Counted from the first letter of the stretch, positions 20,102 to 28,364 are shown. The stretch is DNA of 64,000 nucleotides from Burkholderiales bacterium (GCA_017307855.1 JAFKGD010000007.1:124001-188000), one strand, 5' to 3'. Notes: generated from the letters alone by a model not told the origin. Made by a program: numbers and translations.

Positions 20102-21060
20102 GCGAGGGTCTCCGGGCGGGCCAGCGTACGTTCGCGGCCCTTCAGGCACGCGACCAGCGTGCGGTTGACAGGGGTAGGCACGCCCGCGCGCTGGCCCCAG
20201 CGCACGACCGAGCCGTTGACGTAATCGATCTCGGTGACCGAGCCTTTTTCGAGGCTCTGCAGCATCGAGGCCTTGAATTCCGGCGGCAATCCGGCTGCGG
20301 CCTTGCGCCAGGGCTCGCGCGGGTCGGTGGTGGCCACGCGGATGCCGGTGGCGCGCGCCACCGCCATCGCCTCGGCCACCGCGGCCACGGCGCATTCCTC
20401 GATCTCGGGCACGTCGTAGAGCGTGCCGTAGGGCAGGCCGGTGATGCCGCTCAACGCGCCGGTGGCGACGTTGACGAACAGCTTGTCCCAGATGACGCCG
20501 TAGATGTTGTCGCTCACCGCGGTGGCCAGCCGCGCGTCGCTGAAGGCGCGGGCGATGCGCTCGGCGCGGGGCGAGCGCGTGCCGTCGAGTTCGCCGATCA
20601 CGGTTTCCTTGCCCTCGATGCCGGCGATCACATGGCCGGGTGCGAGCACGGTGCCCCCCAGATAGGTCTTGCCGGCCAGCACATGGCCCGGGCCGATCGC
20701 AGCGGCCAGCACGTCTTCGTGGCCCAGGCCGTTCTGCAGCGACAGCACGGCAGTCTGCGGGCCCACCAGGGCGCGCGCACCGGCAATGGCGGCCTCGGTG
20801 TGGAAGGACTTGACGAGCACGACCAGCAGGTCGACCGGCCCGCAGGCGGCCGCGACGGCGGCGCAGCCGGTGGCGGCCTGAACGCGCACGGTGCGGTCCA
20901 CGCCCGCCTCGCGCAGCAGGAGGCCGCGGTCGTTGAGCGTACCGACCAGCGCGGCCGAGCGGTTGACCAGCCAGGCCGTGTGACCGGCCTCGGTCAGCGC
21001 GCCGCCGATGACGCAGCCGAGCGCGCCGGCACCGAGGATGCAGATCTTCAGGGGGTCCAT
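20098..21060 (-). CDS. PanE/ApbA-family 2-oxoacid (ketopantoate-like) reductase
   Basis: A 320-residue NAD(P)-dependent reductase. The Rossmann start ICILGAGALGCVIGGAL, the catalytic-region KTYLGGTVLAPGHV and the second-domain lysine in IWDKLFVNVATGALSGITG fit the ketopantoate reductase family. Inside a catabolic cluster it more likely handles a branched 2-oxo or hydroxy acid than makes pantothenate, so no panE symbol is given. Start ATG at 21060, 14 bases from the upstream gene. Confidence 0.88.
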   Translation of the reverse strand: MDPLKICILGAGALGCVIGGALTEAGHTAWLVNRSAALVGTLNDRGLLLREAGVDRTVRVQAATGCAAVAAACGPVDLLVVLVKSFHTEAAIAGARALVGPQTAVLSLQNGLGHEDVLAAAIGPGHVLAGKTYLGGTVLAPGHVIAGIEGKETVIGELDGTRSPRAERIARAFSDARLATAVSDNIYGVIWDKLFVNVATGALSGITGLPYGTLYDVPEIEECAVAAVAEAMAVARATGIRVATTDPREPWRKAAAGLPPEFKASMLQSLEKGSVTEIDYVNGSVVRWGQRAGVPTPVNRTLVACLKGRERTLARPETLA

Positions 21061-21074
21061 GGCAAGGGCGTCAT

Positions 21075-21860
21075 TCAATGGCCGGTCCAGCGCGGCGCGC
21101 GCTTTTCGGCGAAGGCGCGCGGGCCTTCCCGGGCGTCGTCGCTGGCGAGCATGCGCTCGGCCAGTTCGTAGGTGGCGCGCATGGCGGCTTCGAGGTCGGG
21201 TTCGGCCAGGCTTTGCTGCATCACCTGCTTGCTGGCCTGCACCGACAGCGGCGCGCAGGCCAGCACTTCGTCCGCCAGCGCGCGGGCGCGGGCCATGAGT
21301 TCGGCGCGCGGCACCACCTCGTTGACCAGGCGAAGGCGCAGTGCTTCCTGCGCGTCGATGCGCCGGCCGGTGAGCACGAGCAGGTTGCAGTCCTTCATGG
21401 CCATTTGCCGCGGCAGGCGCTGCAGCACGCCGCCACCCAGCGCAGCCAGGCCCACGCGCGGCTCGGGCAGGCCGAACAGCGCATGGTCGGCCGCCACGGC
21501 CAGGTCGCAGGCGGCGAGGATTTCGACGCCGCCGCCCAGGCACAGGCCGTTGACGGCCGCGATCACCGGCTTGAACAGGTCGAAGCGCGAGGTGATGCCC
21601 GCGAATCCGGTCGGCGGCTTGTGATGGTCGCCGGTTTCGGCCAGGGCCTTGAGGTCGGTGCCGACGCAGAACGACCGCTCGCCCGCGCCGGTGAGGATGG
21701 CCACGCGCAGTTCCGGGTCGGCCGCGTAGAGGTCGAGCGCGTGCGAGAGCTCTTCGTGCCCGGCCGGGTGCATCGCATTGAGCACCTCGGGCCTCTCGAG
21801 CGTGAGCACCAGCAGCGGGCCGTCGGTCTCGTAGCGGCAGTAACGGAAGGCGGGGGCCAT
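21075..21860 (-). CDS. enoyl-CoA hydratase/isomerase (crotonase) family protein
   Basis: A 261-residue crotonase-fold protein. Oxyanion-hole segments FCVGTDLKAL and NGLCLGGGVEILAACD are present, and Glu133 in FGLPEPRVGL matches the first catalytic Glu of hydratases. The position equivalent to the second catalytic Glu (Glu164 in the rat enzyme) appears to be Leu160, so standard hydratase activity is doubtful; isomerase, lyase or hydrolase chemistry is possible. It lies 14 bases after the LivK-like gene and starts the enzyme part of the cluster. Confidence 0.9.
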   Translation of the reverse strand: MAPAFRYCRYETDGPLLVLTLERPEVLNAMHPAGHEELSHALDLYAADPELRVAILTGAGERSFCVGTDLKALAETGDHHKPPTGFAGITSRFDLFKPVIAAVNGLCLGGGVEILAACDLAVAADHALFGLPEPRVGLAALGGGVLQRLPRQMAMKDCNLLVLTGRRIDAQEALRLRLVNEVVPRAELMARARALADEVLACAPLSVQASKQVMQQSLAEPDLEAAMRATYELAERMLASDDAREGPRAFAEKRAPRWTGH

Positions 21861-21874
21861 GCGGGCTGCTGCGC

Positions 21875-23014
21875 TTACTTTGCGGGCCGCAGCGTCTCGA
21901 CCACCTGGGCGCGGCCGTTCTCGATCTTCACGATGAAGCTCTCGCGGTCGAGGTCGCCCTTGTCGTCGTACTTGGTGTCGAACAGCACGCCGGGGTAGTC
22001 CTTGGCCGAGATGCTCATGCCGTGCAGCGTCTTCGCGAAGGCCTTCGAATCGATCTTGCCGATCTTGTCGAATACGGCCTTGGCCGTGTGCATGCCGGTG
22101 TAGCCCTTCATCGCGTTGTGGTCGGCCTTGATCTTGTAGGTGGCCTCGTACTTCCTGGCGAAGGCCTGCACCGTGGCGTTGGGCGCATCGGGCGTGAGGC
22201 CCACGTGCGCGACGATGCCGTTGGCCGCGGCACCGGCCAGCTCGATCACCTTGTCGTTGGCCAGAGTCGATTCGCCGACGATGGGCTTGTCGAAGCCCTG
22301 CTTGCGCAGTTCCTTGAGCGCGCGGGCCGATTCCTCTTCGTTGGTGTAGACGAACAGTACGTCGGGGTTGGACTGCTTGGCGCGCAGCACGGCGCCCGAG
22401 AAGTCGATCTGGCCCGGCTCGGTCGAGATGTCGGCGGCGACCTTGGCGCCGGCGGCCTGCAGGCCCTTGACTACGGCATCCCGGCCGCCCTTGCCGAAGT
22501 CGTTGTTGACGAAAATGATCGCCACGCTCCTGGCCTTGAGGCTCTCGGTCATGTAGCGCACGACCTTGGGCATGGACGCGGCCTGCGTGAACGAGCTGCG
22601 GAACACATAGGGGTTGCCCTGCTCGGTGATGGCAGCAGCCTCGCCGCCGATGATGTTGGGCACCTCGGCGCGCCGCGTCTCCTGCATGCTCACGAGGATG
22701 GAGCCGGAGAACACGGGGCCCAGGATCACCGGCGCGCCCTGGTCGATGGCCTTGGTCGCCAGACCCTTGGCCACACCAGGCTGGGTTTGCGTGTCCCAAC
22801 TGGCGTACGAGATTTTCTTGCCTGCGAAGCCGCTGGCAGCGTTGATCTCCTGCACCGCCAGCTTCACGCCGTTGTCGAAGTTGGTGCCGGCGGTCGCGCC
22901 CGGGCCGCTGAGCTCGACCAAGCCGATGACGGGGACTGTTTGGGCCACTGCAAGCAGCGGGGCGCTGCACAGGGCGAGGGCCGCGGCCAGGTGGCCGAGC
23001 GAAAGAGTCTTCAT
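21875..23014 (-). CDS. LivK-type ABC transporter substrate-binding protein
   Basis: A 379-residue periplasmic binding protein of the Leu/Ile/Val-binding type I fold. The signal peptide MKTLSLGHLAAALALCSAPL ends at an AVAQ cleavage site. Mature-domain motifs include GLVELSGPGATAGTNFDNGV, PVILGPVFSGSILVSM and FVNNDFGKGGRDAVVKGL. It is probably the first gene of the accessory operon, divergent from the LysR gene. No livHMGF permease or ATPase genes are near. Such proteins in Burkholderiales often bind aromatic or other organic acids; the ligand here is unknown. A frame extension upstream of 23014 lacks signal-peptide logic. Confidence 0.92.
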   Translation of the reverse strand: MKTLSLGHLAAALALCSAPLLAVAQTVPVIGLVELSGPGATAGTNFDNGVKLAVQEINAASGFAGKKISYASWDTQTQPGVAKGLATKAIDQGAPVILGPVFSGSILVSMQETRRAEVPNIIGGEAAAITEQGNPYVFRSSFTQAASMPKVVRYMTESLKARSVAIIFVNNDFGKGGRDAVVKGLQAAGAKVAADISTEPGQIDFSGAVLRAKQSNPDVLFVYTNEEESARALKELRKQGFDKPIVGESTLANDKVIELAGAAANGIVAHVGLTPDAPNATVQAFARKYEATYKIKADHNAMKGYTGMHTAKAVFDKIGKIDSKAFAKTLHGMSISAKDYPGVLFDTKYDDKGDLDRESFIVKIENGRAQVVETLRPAK

Positions 23015-23128
23015 GCGCTTGTCTCCTGTTTCTGGTCGCCCCGTGTACAGAGGCTGTGCGCATGGTCGGCCTGACGCAGTATGCTGTCCATTCATCAACC
23101 GGCATTTACATCATTGCGTTTTCAGATA
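23015..23128. promoter_or_regulatory. divergent control region between the SBP operon and the LysR gene
   Basis: A 114-base intergenic region separates the two divergent starts. It is distinctly less GC-rich near the LysR gene (ggcatttacatcattgcgtt) and has several T-N11-A spacings of the LysR-box type, but I cannot pick one with confidence. No clear -35/-10 pair is visible on either strand, consistent with activator dependence. Confidence 0.5.
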
Positions 23129-24127
23129 ATGGAGACGAATCCCGCTCTGCTCGACGTGAAGCTGCTTCGCCTGATCGACCAGCTGCACCGCACGCGCAGC
23201 GTTACGCGCGCGGCAGAGGCGCTGGGCCAGGGCCAGCCCACTGTCAGCGTCTGGCTGGCGCAGTTGAGGCGTCAACTCGGCGATCCGCTGTTCGTGCGGA
23301 CCGGCGAGGGCATGCTGCCCACGCCGCGTGCCGACGCCATGATCCACACAGTGCGCGAGGTGCTCGAGGGGCTGGAGCGCCTGTCGGCCCTGAGCCACGA
23401 CTTTGACGCCGGAAGCGCGCAGCGGCACTTCCACATTTCGATCACCGACGCGAGCCATGTCACGCTCCTGCCGCGCATCCTTCGTCGCGTGCGCACGGCA
23501 GCGCCCGGCGTCGTGCTGCACGCGCGACGCATCGACGCGCAGCTCGCCAGTTCGCTGCAATCGGGCGACGCCGACCTCGCCATCGGTTACCTGCCCTGGC
23601 TCGACGCCGGCTTTCATCAATTGCCGCTGTTCCAGCAAGACTGGATCTGCCTGGCCAGCGCCGATCACCCCCGGCTGGGCCCACCCGAAGCGGTGCTCGA
23701 TGTGGAGACCTACGCCGCGGAATCACACATCGGCGTCGTGTCCGGCACGGGTTACCAGCTGATGGAGGAGTCGTTCGCCCGCGTTGGCGTGAAGCGCCGC
23801 GTGGCACTCGAGCTGCCCGGTTTCCTTGGGCTGCCGGCGATCCTATCGGGCAGTGATCTGGTGGCCACCCTGCCCCGCCAGATCGGCGAGACCATCGCCG
23901 CCGACGCCGGCCTGCGCCGCATGCCCTGTCCGGTGGCGATTCCGCATTTCGCCGTCAAGCTGTACTGGCACGCGCGGTTCCATCAGGACAGCGCGCACCG
24001 CTGGATCCGCTCACTGTGCGCCGACGAGCTCGGTGAACCGGCCGGCTCGCCGCCGCCCGGCGTCGCGGCAGTGCGGCGCGCTTCGCGCGCGTCGGGCGAC
24101 GCCAGAGAAAAGCCGCGGCCGCCCTGA
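23129..24127 (+). CDS. LysR-family transcriptional regulator
   Basis: A 332-residue LysR-type regulator. The N-terminal winged helix-turn-helix is clear: LLRLIDQLHRTRSVTRAAEA, then a recognition helix at QPTVSVWLAQLRRQLGDPLF. A periplasmic-binding-like effector domain (ISITDASHVTLLPRILRRVR onward) fills the rest. It diverges from the accessory operon and most likely controls it in response to the imported acid or its CoA ester. The ATG at 23129 is chosen because it places the helix-turn-helix at the usual position. The C-terminus is a low-complexity Ala/Arg/Pro tail. Confidence 0.92.
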   Translation: METNPALLDVKLLRLIDQLHRTRSVTRAAEALGQGQPTVSVWLAQLRRQLGDPLFVRTGEGMLPTPRADAMIHTVREVLEGLERLSALSHDFDAGSAQRHFHISITDASHVTLLPRILRRVRTAAPGVVLHARRIDAQLASSLQSGDADLAIGYLPWLDAGFHQLPLFQQDWICLASADHPRLGPPEAVLDVETYAAESHIGVVSGTGYQLMEESFARVGVKRRVALELPGFLGLPAILSGSDLVATLPRQIGETIAADAGLRRMPCPVAIPHFAVKLYWHARFHQDSAHRWIRSLCADELGEPAGSPPPGVAAVRRASRASGDAREKPRPP

Positions 24128-24180
24128 GGCGCCGCGGCGATCAAGTGGCGTCGTCGCGTGTCGCAACAGCGCCTGGAAGA

Positions 24181-24256
24181 TGGTGCCGATTATCGGAATC
24201 GAACTGATGACCTACCGCTTACAAGGCGGTTGCTCTACCAACTGAGCTAAATCGGC
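24181..24256 (-). tRNA. tRNA-Thr(TGT)
   Basis: A 76-base cloverleaf on the minus strand. The acceptor GCCGATT pairs with AATCGGC, the anticodon stem ACCGC/GCGGT holds the loop CTTGTAA with anticodon TGT, the T arm has AGTTCGATTCC, and CCA is encoded at 24181-24183. It reads threonine ACA and ACN codons. A possible -10 (TAGAAT, complement of 24268-24273) lies just upstream; a matching -35 is not clear. Confidence 0.97.
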
Positions 24257-24292
24257 AAGAGCGGACATTCTATGCGTCCGCCCACTCGGAAA

Positions 24293-24811
24293 TTACTTGA
24301 TTCGCTTGAGCGACGGCCGGGCCCCCCCCGAGGACGGCGCGGGACGGGGCGGGTCGCCGTCAGGCTCGACGGTCGGCTCGCCGGACAGCGACACCACGTT
24401 GTCGTCCGCCGGGCGATCGGGCACGGCAGACAGCATCGGCCCGGCAGCCGCATCCACGTCGGCCGGTGACGGCGGGGCCTCTTCGGCTGCCGACACCGGA
24501 AACGCCATGCCCTGCCCGTTCTCGCGCGCGTAGATGGCCAGAACCCGGGCGACCGGCACCATGATCTCGCGAGCCGTACCCGCGAAACGCGCCTTGAATT
24601 CAATGAATTCATTGCCCAGCTTGAGCGAGCTGGTTGCATCGAAGCTGATGTTCAGCACGATCTCACCGTTTTTCACGTACTCGCGCGGCACCTGCACCGT
24701 GTCGTCCACCAGGACGGCCACATAGGGCGTGAAGCCGTTGTCGGTACACCAGTCGTAGAGCGCGCGGATCAGGTAAGGCCGCGTCGATGTGGATTCCAGC
24801 GCATTCATCAT
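24293..24811 (-). CDS. sspB: ClpXP protease specificity-enhancing factor SspB
   Basis: An adaptor that hands ssrA-tagged proteins to ClpXP. The folded part (residues about 1-110) has the family signature STRPYLIRALYDWCTDNGFT, then PYVAVLVDD and GEIVLNISFDATSSLKLGNE. A long acidic, proline-rich linker follows and ends in the short ClpX-binding tail RPSLKRIK. At 172 residues it is typical. It follows sspA by 17 bases, the conserved pair. Confidence 0.95.
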   Translation of the reverse strand: MMNALESTSTRPYLIRALYDWCTDNGFTPYVAVLVDDTVQVPREYVKNGEIVLNISFDATSSLKLGNEFIEFKARFAGTAREIMVPVARVLAIYARENGQGMAFPVSAAEEAPPSPADVDAAAGPMLSAVPDRPADDNVVSLSGEPTVEPDGDPPRPAPSSGGARPSLKRIK

Positions 24812-24828
24812 GCGAGCCGCGCTCCGCT

Positions 24829-25440
24829 TTACTTGCGCATCACCTTTTCGGACGGCGTCAGCGCCTCGATGTAAGCGGGGCGCGAGAAGATGCGCTCGGC
24901 ATACTTGAGCAACGGAGCAGCGTTCTTCGACAGGTCGATGCCGTAGTAGTCCAGGCGCCAGAGCAGCGGCGCGATCGCCACGTCCAGCATCGAGAAGTTC
25001 TCGCCCAGCATGTACTTGTTCTTGAGGAAGACGGGTGCGAGTTGCGTGAGGCGGTCGCGGATGTGCGAGCGTGCCTTTTCCAGCGCCTTGTCGTTGCCCT
25101 TGCTGGCGCGGTTCTCCAGCGTGGCGACATGCACGAAGAGTTCCTTCTCGAAGTTGAGCAGGAACAGGCGCACACGGGCGCGATCCACCGGGTCACCGGG
25201 CATCAGCTGCGGATGCGGGAAGCGTTCGTCAATGTACTCGTTGATGATGTTCGACTCGTACAGGATGAGGTCGCGCTCGACCAGGATGGGCACCTGGCCG
25301 TAGGGGTTCATCACGCTGATGTCCTCGGGCTTGTTGTAGAGATCGACGTCGCGGATCTCGAAATCCATGCCTTTCTCGAACAGCACGAAGCGGCAGCGGT
25401 GGGAGAAGGGGCAGGTGGTTCCCGAATACAGCACCATCAT
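24829..25440 (-). CDS. sspA: stringent starvation protein A (GST-fold)
   Basis: A 203-residue glutathione-S-transferase-fold protein that binds RNA polymerase and affects transcription under starvation and acid stress. The thioredoxin-like start MMVLYSGTTCPFSHRCRFVL, the conserved VDLYNKPEDISVMNPYGQVP and the helical C-domain are clear. It lies downstream of petABC, as in many Betaproteobacteria, with an AGGAG ribosome site 8 bases before the start. A terminator-like hairpin lies only about 20 bases upstream. Confidence 0.95.
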   Translation of the reverse strand: MMVLYSGTTCPFSHRCRFVLFEKGMDFEIRDVDLYNKPEDISVMNPYGQVPILVERDLILYESNIINEYIDERFPHPQLMPGDPVDRARVRLFLLNFEKELFVHVATLENRASKGNDKALEKARSHIRDRLTQLAPVFLKNKYMLGENFSMLDVAIAPLLWRLDYYGIDLSKNAAPLLKYAERIFSRPAYIEALTPSEKVMRK

Positions 25441-25461
25441 GGCGAAAGGCTCCTGAAAGTC

Positions 25462-25496
25462 AAAAAGGAGTGGGGCGCATCAGGCGCTCCCACTCC
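25462..25496 (-). terminator. rho-independent terminator between petC and sspA
   Basis: In the direction of petC transcription, GGAGTGGG pairs with CCCACTCC, with a further 4-bp GCGC stem beyond a one-base bulge. It is immediately followed by TTTTT (complement of 25462-25466). Stem, GC content and T run fit an intrinsic terminator. It starts about 37 bases after the petC stop and ends about 22 bases before the sspA start. Confidence 0.8.
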
Positions 25497-25532
25497 GTGG
25501 TCCGTGCCCCGAAGGGCCAGGTCCGGTTGGCG

Positions 25533-26288
25533 TTACTTGACGTCTTTCCAGAACGCGGCGTTCAGACGCCAGGCGATCAGGGTGAAGACCGTCAGGAACA
25601 GCAATACCCACACGCCCACGCGCACCCGCGTGTTCTGTGCCGGCTCGGCCATCCACTGCAGATAGGCGACCAGGTCACCGACGGCCTGGTCGTATTCCAG
25701 AGGCGAAAGGGTGCCGGGCTTGGTCTGCTTCCAGCCCGTGAGCACATGCACTTCATGGCCATGGGACTGCTGCGTGGCGTATTGGGGCTCTCGCTCGCCC
25801 TGCAGCTCCCACAGCGGATTGGGCATGCCCACACTGGGGAAGGCGAGGTTGTTCCATCCCGTCGCCTTGGACGGATCACGGTAGTACGTGCGCAGGAACG
25901 TGTAGAGATAGTCAGCACCGGTTCCGTTGTGGCCGGCACGCGAGCGGGCCACCAGAGTCAGGTCGGGCGGGTTGCCACCGAACCAGTCCTTGGCCTGTTT
26001 CGGATCGATGGCCGCCTTCATGGTCTCGCCCACCTTGTCGGTGGCGAAGAGCAGGTTGTCCTTGATCTGCTGCTCGGTCAGTCCGATGTCCTGCAGGCGG
26101 TTGTAGCGCATGTAGGCCGCGGAGTGGCAGCTCAGGCAGTAGTTGACGAAGATCTTGGCGCCGTTTTGCAGCGCCGCCAGGTCGTTCGTCTTGTTGGGTG
26201 CCTTATCCCAGGCAATGCCACCTTCGGCAGCCAGGGCGCCGGTGGCAAAGCCGAGCGCGGCGATCAGCGTGAGGATGATCTTCTTCAT
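25533..26288 (-). CDS. petC: cytochrome c1 of the bc1 complex
   Basis: The haem-c subunit of complex III (251 residues), passing electrons from the Rieske centre to cytochrome c. A signal peptide, MKKIILTLIAALGFATGALA, is followed by the haem motif CLSCH in NYCLSCHSAAYMRYNRLQ. The distal haem-ligand Met is probably in the GMPNPL or later segment. A C-terminal transmembrane anchor (VLLFLTVFTLIAWRL) holds it in the membrane. Third gene of the petA-petB-petC operon. Confidence 0.96.
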   Translation of the reverse strand: MKKIILTLIAALGFATGALAAEGGIAWDKAPNKTNDLAALQNGAKIFVNYCLSCHSAAYMRYNRLQDIGLTEQQIKDNLLFATDKVGETMKAAIDPKQAKDWFGGNPPDLTLVARSRAGHNGTGADYLYTFLRTYYRDPSKATGWNNLAFPSVGMPNPLWELQGEREPQYATQQSHGHEVHVLTGWKQTKPGTLSPLEYDQAVGDLVAYLQWMAEPAQNTRVRVGVWVLLFLTVFTLIAWRLNAAFWKDVK

Positions 26289-26304
26289 TGTGCTAGTCCT
26301 CGAC

Positions 26305-27708
26305 TCAGTGCGGCGTGTAGTTGACGCGCTCGGGCGGCGTCTTGAACGTGCCCAGCCGGCTCCACCACGGCATCATCAGGAAGAAGCCGAAGTAGAACAG
26401 CGTGCCGACCTGCGAGACGCGCTCGCCGATGGGCGAGGGTGCCTGCACACCGAGGTAGGCGAGGATCACGAAGTTGATCACGAACACGCCGTAGACATAC
26501 TTGTGCCAGTCGGGGCGGTAACGGATCGACTTGACCGGGCTGTGGTCCAGCCACGGCAGGAAGAACAGGATGATGACCGCGCCGCCCATCACCACCACGC
26601 CCCAGAACTTGGCGTCGATCGCCAGCATCAGGGCAATGGCAACCACCGAGACGGCCACAATGCCCGCCTTGACGAACGACGGCAGGCGCGACTTGACGAC
26701 GCCATAGCCGGCCCCCAGCACCACGCAGACGATCAGCACGTACATCATCTCGCTGGTGATGGCGCGCAGCATCGAATAGAACGGCGTGAAATACCAGACA
26801 GGCGCGATGTGCGCGGGTGTCTTGAGCGGGTCGGCCGGGATGAAGTTGTTGTATTCGAGGAAGTAGCCCCCGAACTCCGGCGCGAAGAAGATCACCGCCG
26901 TGAACACCATCAGGAACATGCTGACGGCGAAGATGTCGTGCACCGTGTAGTACGGGTGGAACGGGATGCCGTCGAGCGGCTTGCCGTTCTCGTCCTTGTG
27001 GGCCTTGATCTCGATGCCGTCCGGATTGTTCGAGCCGACGTCATGCAATGCCAGCAGGTGGGCCACCACCAGGCCCAGCAGGACCAGCGGCACGGCGATC
27101 ACGTGGAAGCTGAAGAAGCGGTTCAGGGTGGCGTCGGACACCACGTAGTCGCCACGGATCAGCAGCGCCAGATCGGGACCGATGAACGGAATGGCCGCGA
27201 ACAGGTTCACGATCACCTGGGCACCCCAGTAGGACATCTGGCCCCAGGGCAGCAGGTAGCCCATGAAGGCCTCGGCCATCAGGCACAGGAAGATGGCGCA
27301 ACCGAAGATCCAGACCAGCTCGCGCGGCTTGCGATAGCTGCCGTACAGCAGGCCCCGGAACATGTGCAGGTACACGACCACGAAGAACGCCGAAGCGCCC
27401 GTGGAGTGCATGTAGCGGATCAGCCAGCCCCACGGCACATCGCGCATGATGTACTCGACCGATGCAAACGCGAGGTTGGCATCGGGCTTGTAGTGCATCA
27501 CCAGGAAGATGCCCGTGACGATCTGGATCACCAGCACCAGCAGCGCCAGCGAACCGAAGATGTACCAGAAGTTGAAGTTCTTCGGCGCGTAGTACTCCGA
27601 CATGTGGACGCGGTAGGCGTCGAAGGCGGTCGGGAAACGGTTCTCGGCCCAGTTGAGGGCCTTGGCGCCGATCGGTGCGTTGGGGGAGATTTCCTTGAAT
27701 TCAGCCAT
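26305..27708 (-). CDS. petB: cytochrome b of the bc1 complex
   Basis: The quinol-oxidising, two-haem-b membrane subunit of complex III, 467 residues and about eight or nine helices. Haem-ligand histidines are in RYMHSTGASAFFVVVYLHMF and in SFHVIAVPLVLLGLVVAHLL. The Qo-site tetrapeptide, PEWY in mitochondria, reads PVWY here (residues 303-306). The C-terminal domain adds helices, with extra hydrophobic segments at the end. It lies between the Rieske and cytochrome c1 genes. Confidence 0.97.
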   Translation of the reverse strand: MAEFKEISPNAPIGAKALNWAENRFPTAFDAYRVHMSEYYAPKNFNFWYIFGSLALLVLVIQIVTGIFLVMHYKPDANLAFASVEYIMRDVPWGWLIRYMHSTGASAFFVVVYLHMFRGLLYGSYRKPRELVWIFGCAIFLCLMAEAFMGYLLPWGQMSYWGAQVIVNLFAAIPFIGPDLALLIRGDYVVSDATLNRFFSFHVIAVPLVLLGLVVAHLLALHDVGSNNPDGIEIKAHKDENGKPLDGIPFHPYYTVHDIFAVSMFLMVFTAVIFFAPEFGGYFLEYNNFIPADPLKTPAHIAPVWYFTPFYSMLRAITSEMMYVLIVCVVLGAGYGVVKSRLPSFVKAGIVAVSVVAIALMLAIDAKFWGVVVMGGAVIILFFLPWLDHSPVKSIRYRPDWHKYVYGVFVINFVILAYLGVQAPSPIGERVSQVGTLFYFGFFLMMPWWSRLGTFKTPPERVNYTPH

Positions 27709-27718
27709 GTCCGTCTCC

Positions 27719-28318
27719 TCAGGCCTTCTTGTCTTCGCCGATCAGGAGGCGGGTGTCGGAGAGGTACATGTGCGGCGGCACTTCCAGGTTGTCCGGTGCG
27801 GGCTTGTTCTTGTAGACGCGGCCGGCCATGTCGAAAGTCGAGCCGTGGCACGGGCACAGGAAGCCGCCCGGCCAGTCGCTGGGCAACGAGGGCTGGGCGC
27901 CAGGAGCGAACTTGTCGGTCGGCGAGCATCCCAGGTGGGAGCAGATGCCCACCACGACCAGCACCTCGGGCTTGATCGAACGGGCTTCGTTGCGCGCGTA
28001 TTCGGGGGTCAGCTCGGCAGGATTGCGCTCGGACTTCGGGTCGGCGAGCTGGCCGTCGTTCTTCGGCAGCTCGGCCACCTGTTCCGGCGTGCGCCGCACG
28101 ATCCAGACCGGCTTGCCGCGCCACTCGACCGTCAGCTTCTCCCCGGGATTGAGGGCCGAGATGTCCACTTCGACCGCTGCGCCAGCGGCCTTGGCCCGCT
28201 CGGAAGGCTGGAACGTACTGACGAAGGGCACGGCAGTGGCTACACCACCTACCGCGCCAGCACAGCCGGACGCAATGAGCCACGTCCGCTTGCTGTTGTC
28301 GACTGGAGTCTCACTCAT
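27719..28318 (-). CDS. petA: Rieske iron-sulfur subunit of the bc1 complex
   Basis: The [2Fe-2S] subunit (199 residues) that accepts the first electron from quinol. The N-terminus is a Tat-type anchor: KRTWLIASGCAGAVGGVATA, uncleaved, with a lysine-arginine pair. The cluster ligands are in CSHLGC and CPCHGS, with the surrounding GGFLCPCHGSTFDMAGRVY loop. First gene of petABC; a good promoter lies 47 bases upstream. Dependence on the Tat system, also encoded in this window, is known for the family. Confidence 0.97.
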   Translation of the reverse strand: MSETPVDNSKRTWLIASGCAGAVGGVATAVPFVSTFQPSERAKAAGAAVEVDISALNPGEKLTVEWRGKPVWIVRRTPEQVAELPKNDGQLADPKSERNPAELTPEYARNEARSIKPEVLVVVGICSHLGCSPTDKFAPGAQPSLPSDWPGGFLCPCHGSTFDMAGRVYKNKPAPDNLEVPPHMYLSDTRLLIGEDKKA

Positions 28319-28364
28319 GGGGTTCCTCGAAGAACGTCGCTCGTTATTTGGGGGTCAACCGTCA

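Noticed and set aside
23105-23130. TTTACA with GATAAT as a promoter for the LysR gene.
   Set aside because: The spacer is 14 bases and the -10 would overlap the start codon.
24181-24256. tRNA-Thr as the attachment site of a genomic island carrying the accessory cluster.
   Set aside because: There is no integrase gene, and I found no second copy of the tRNA 3' end at the other border near 14712-14730.
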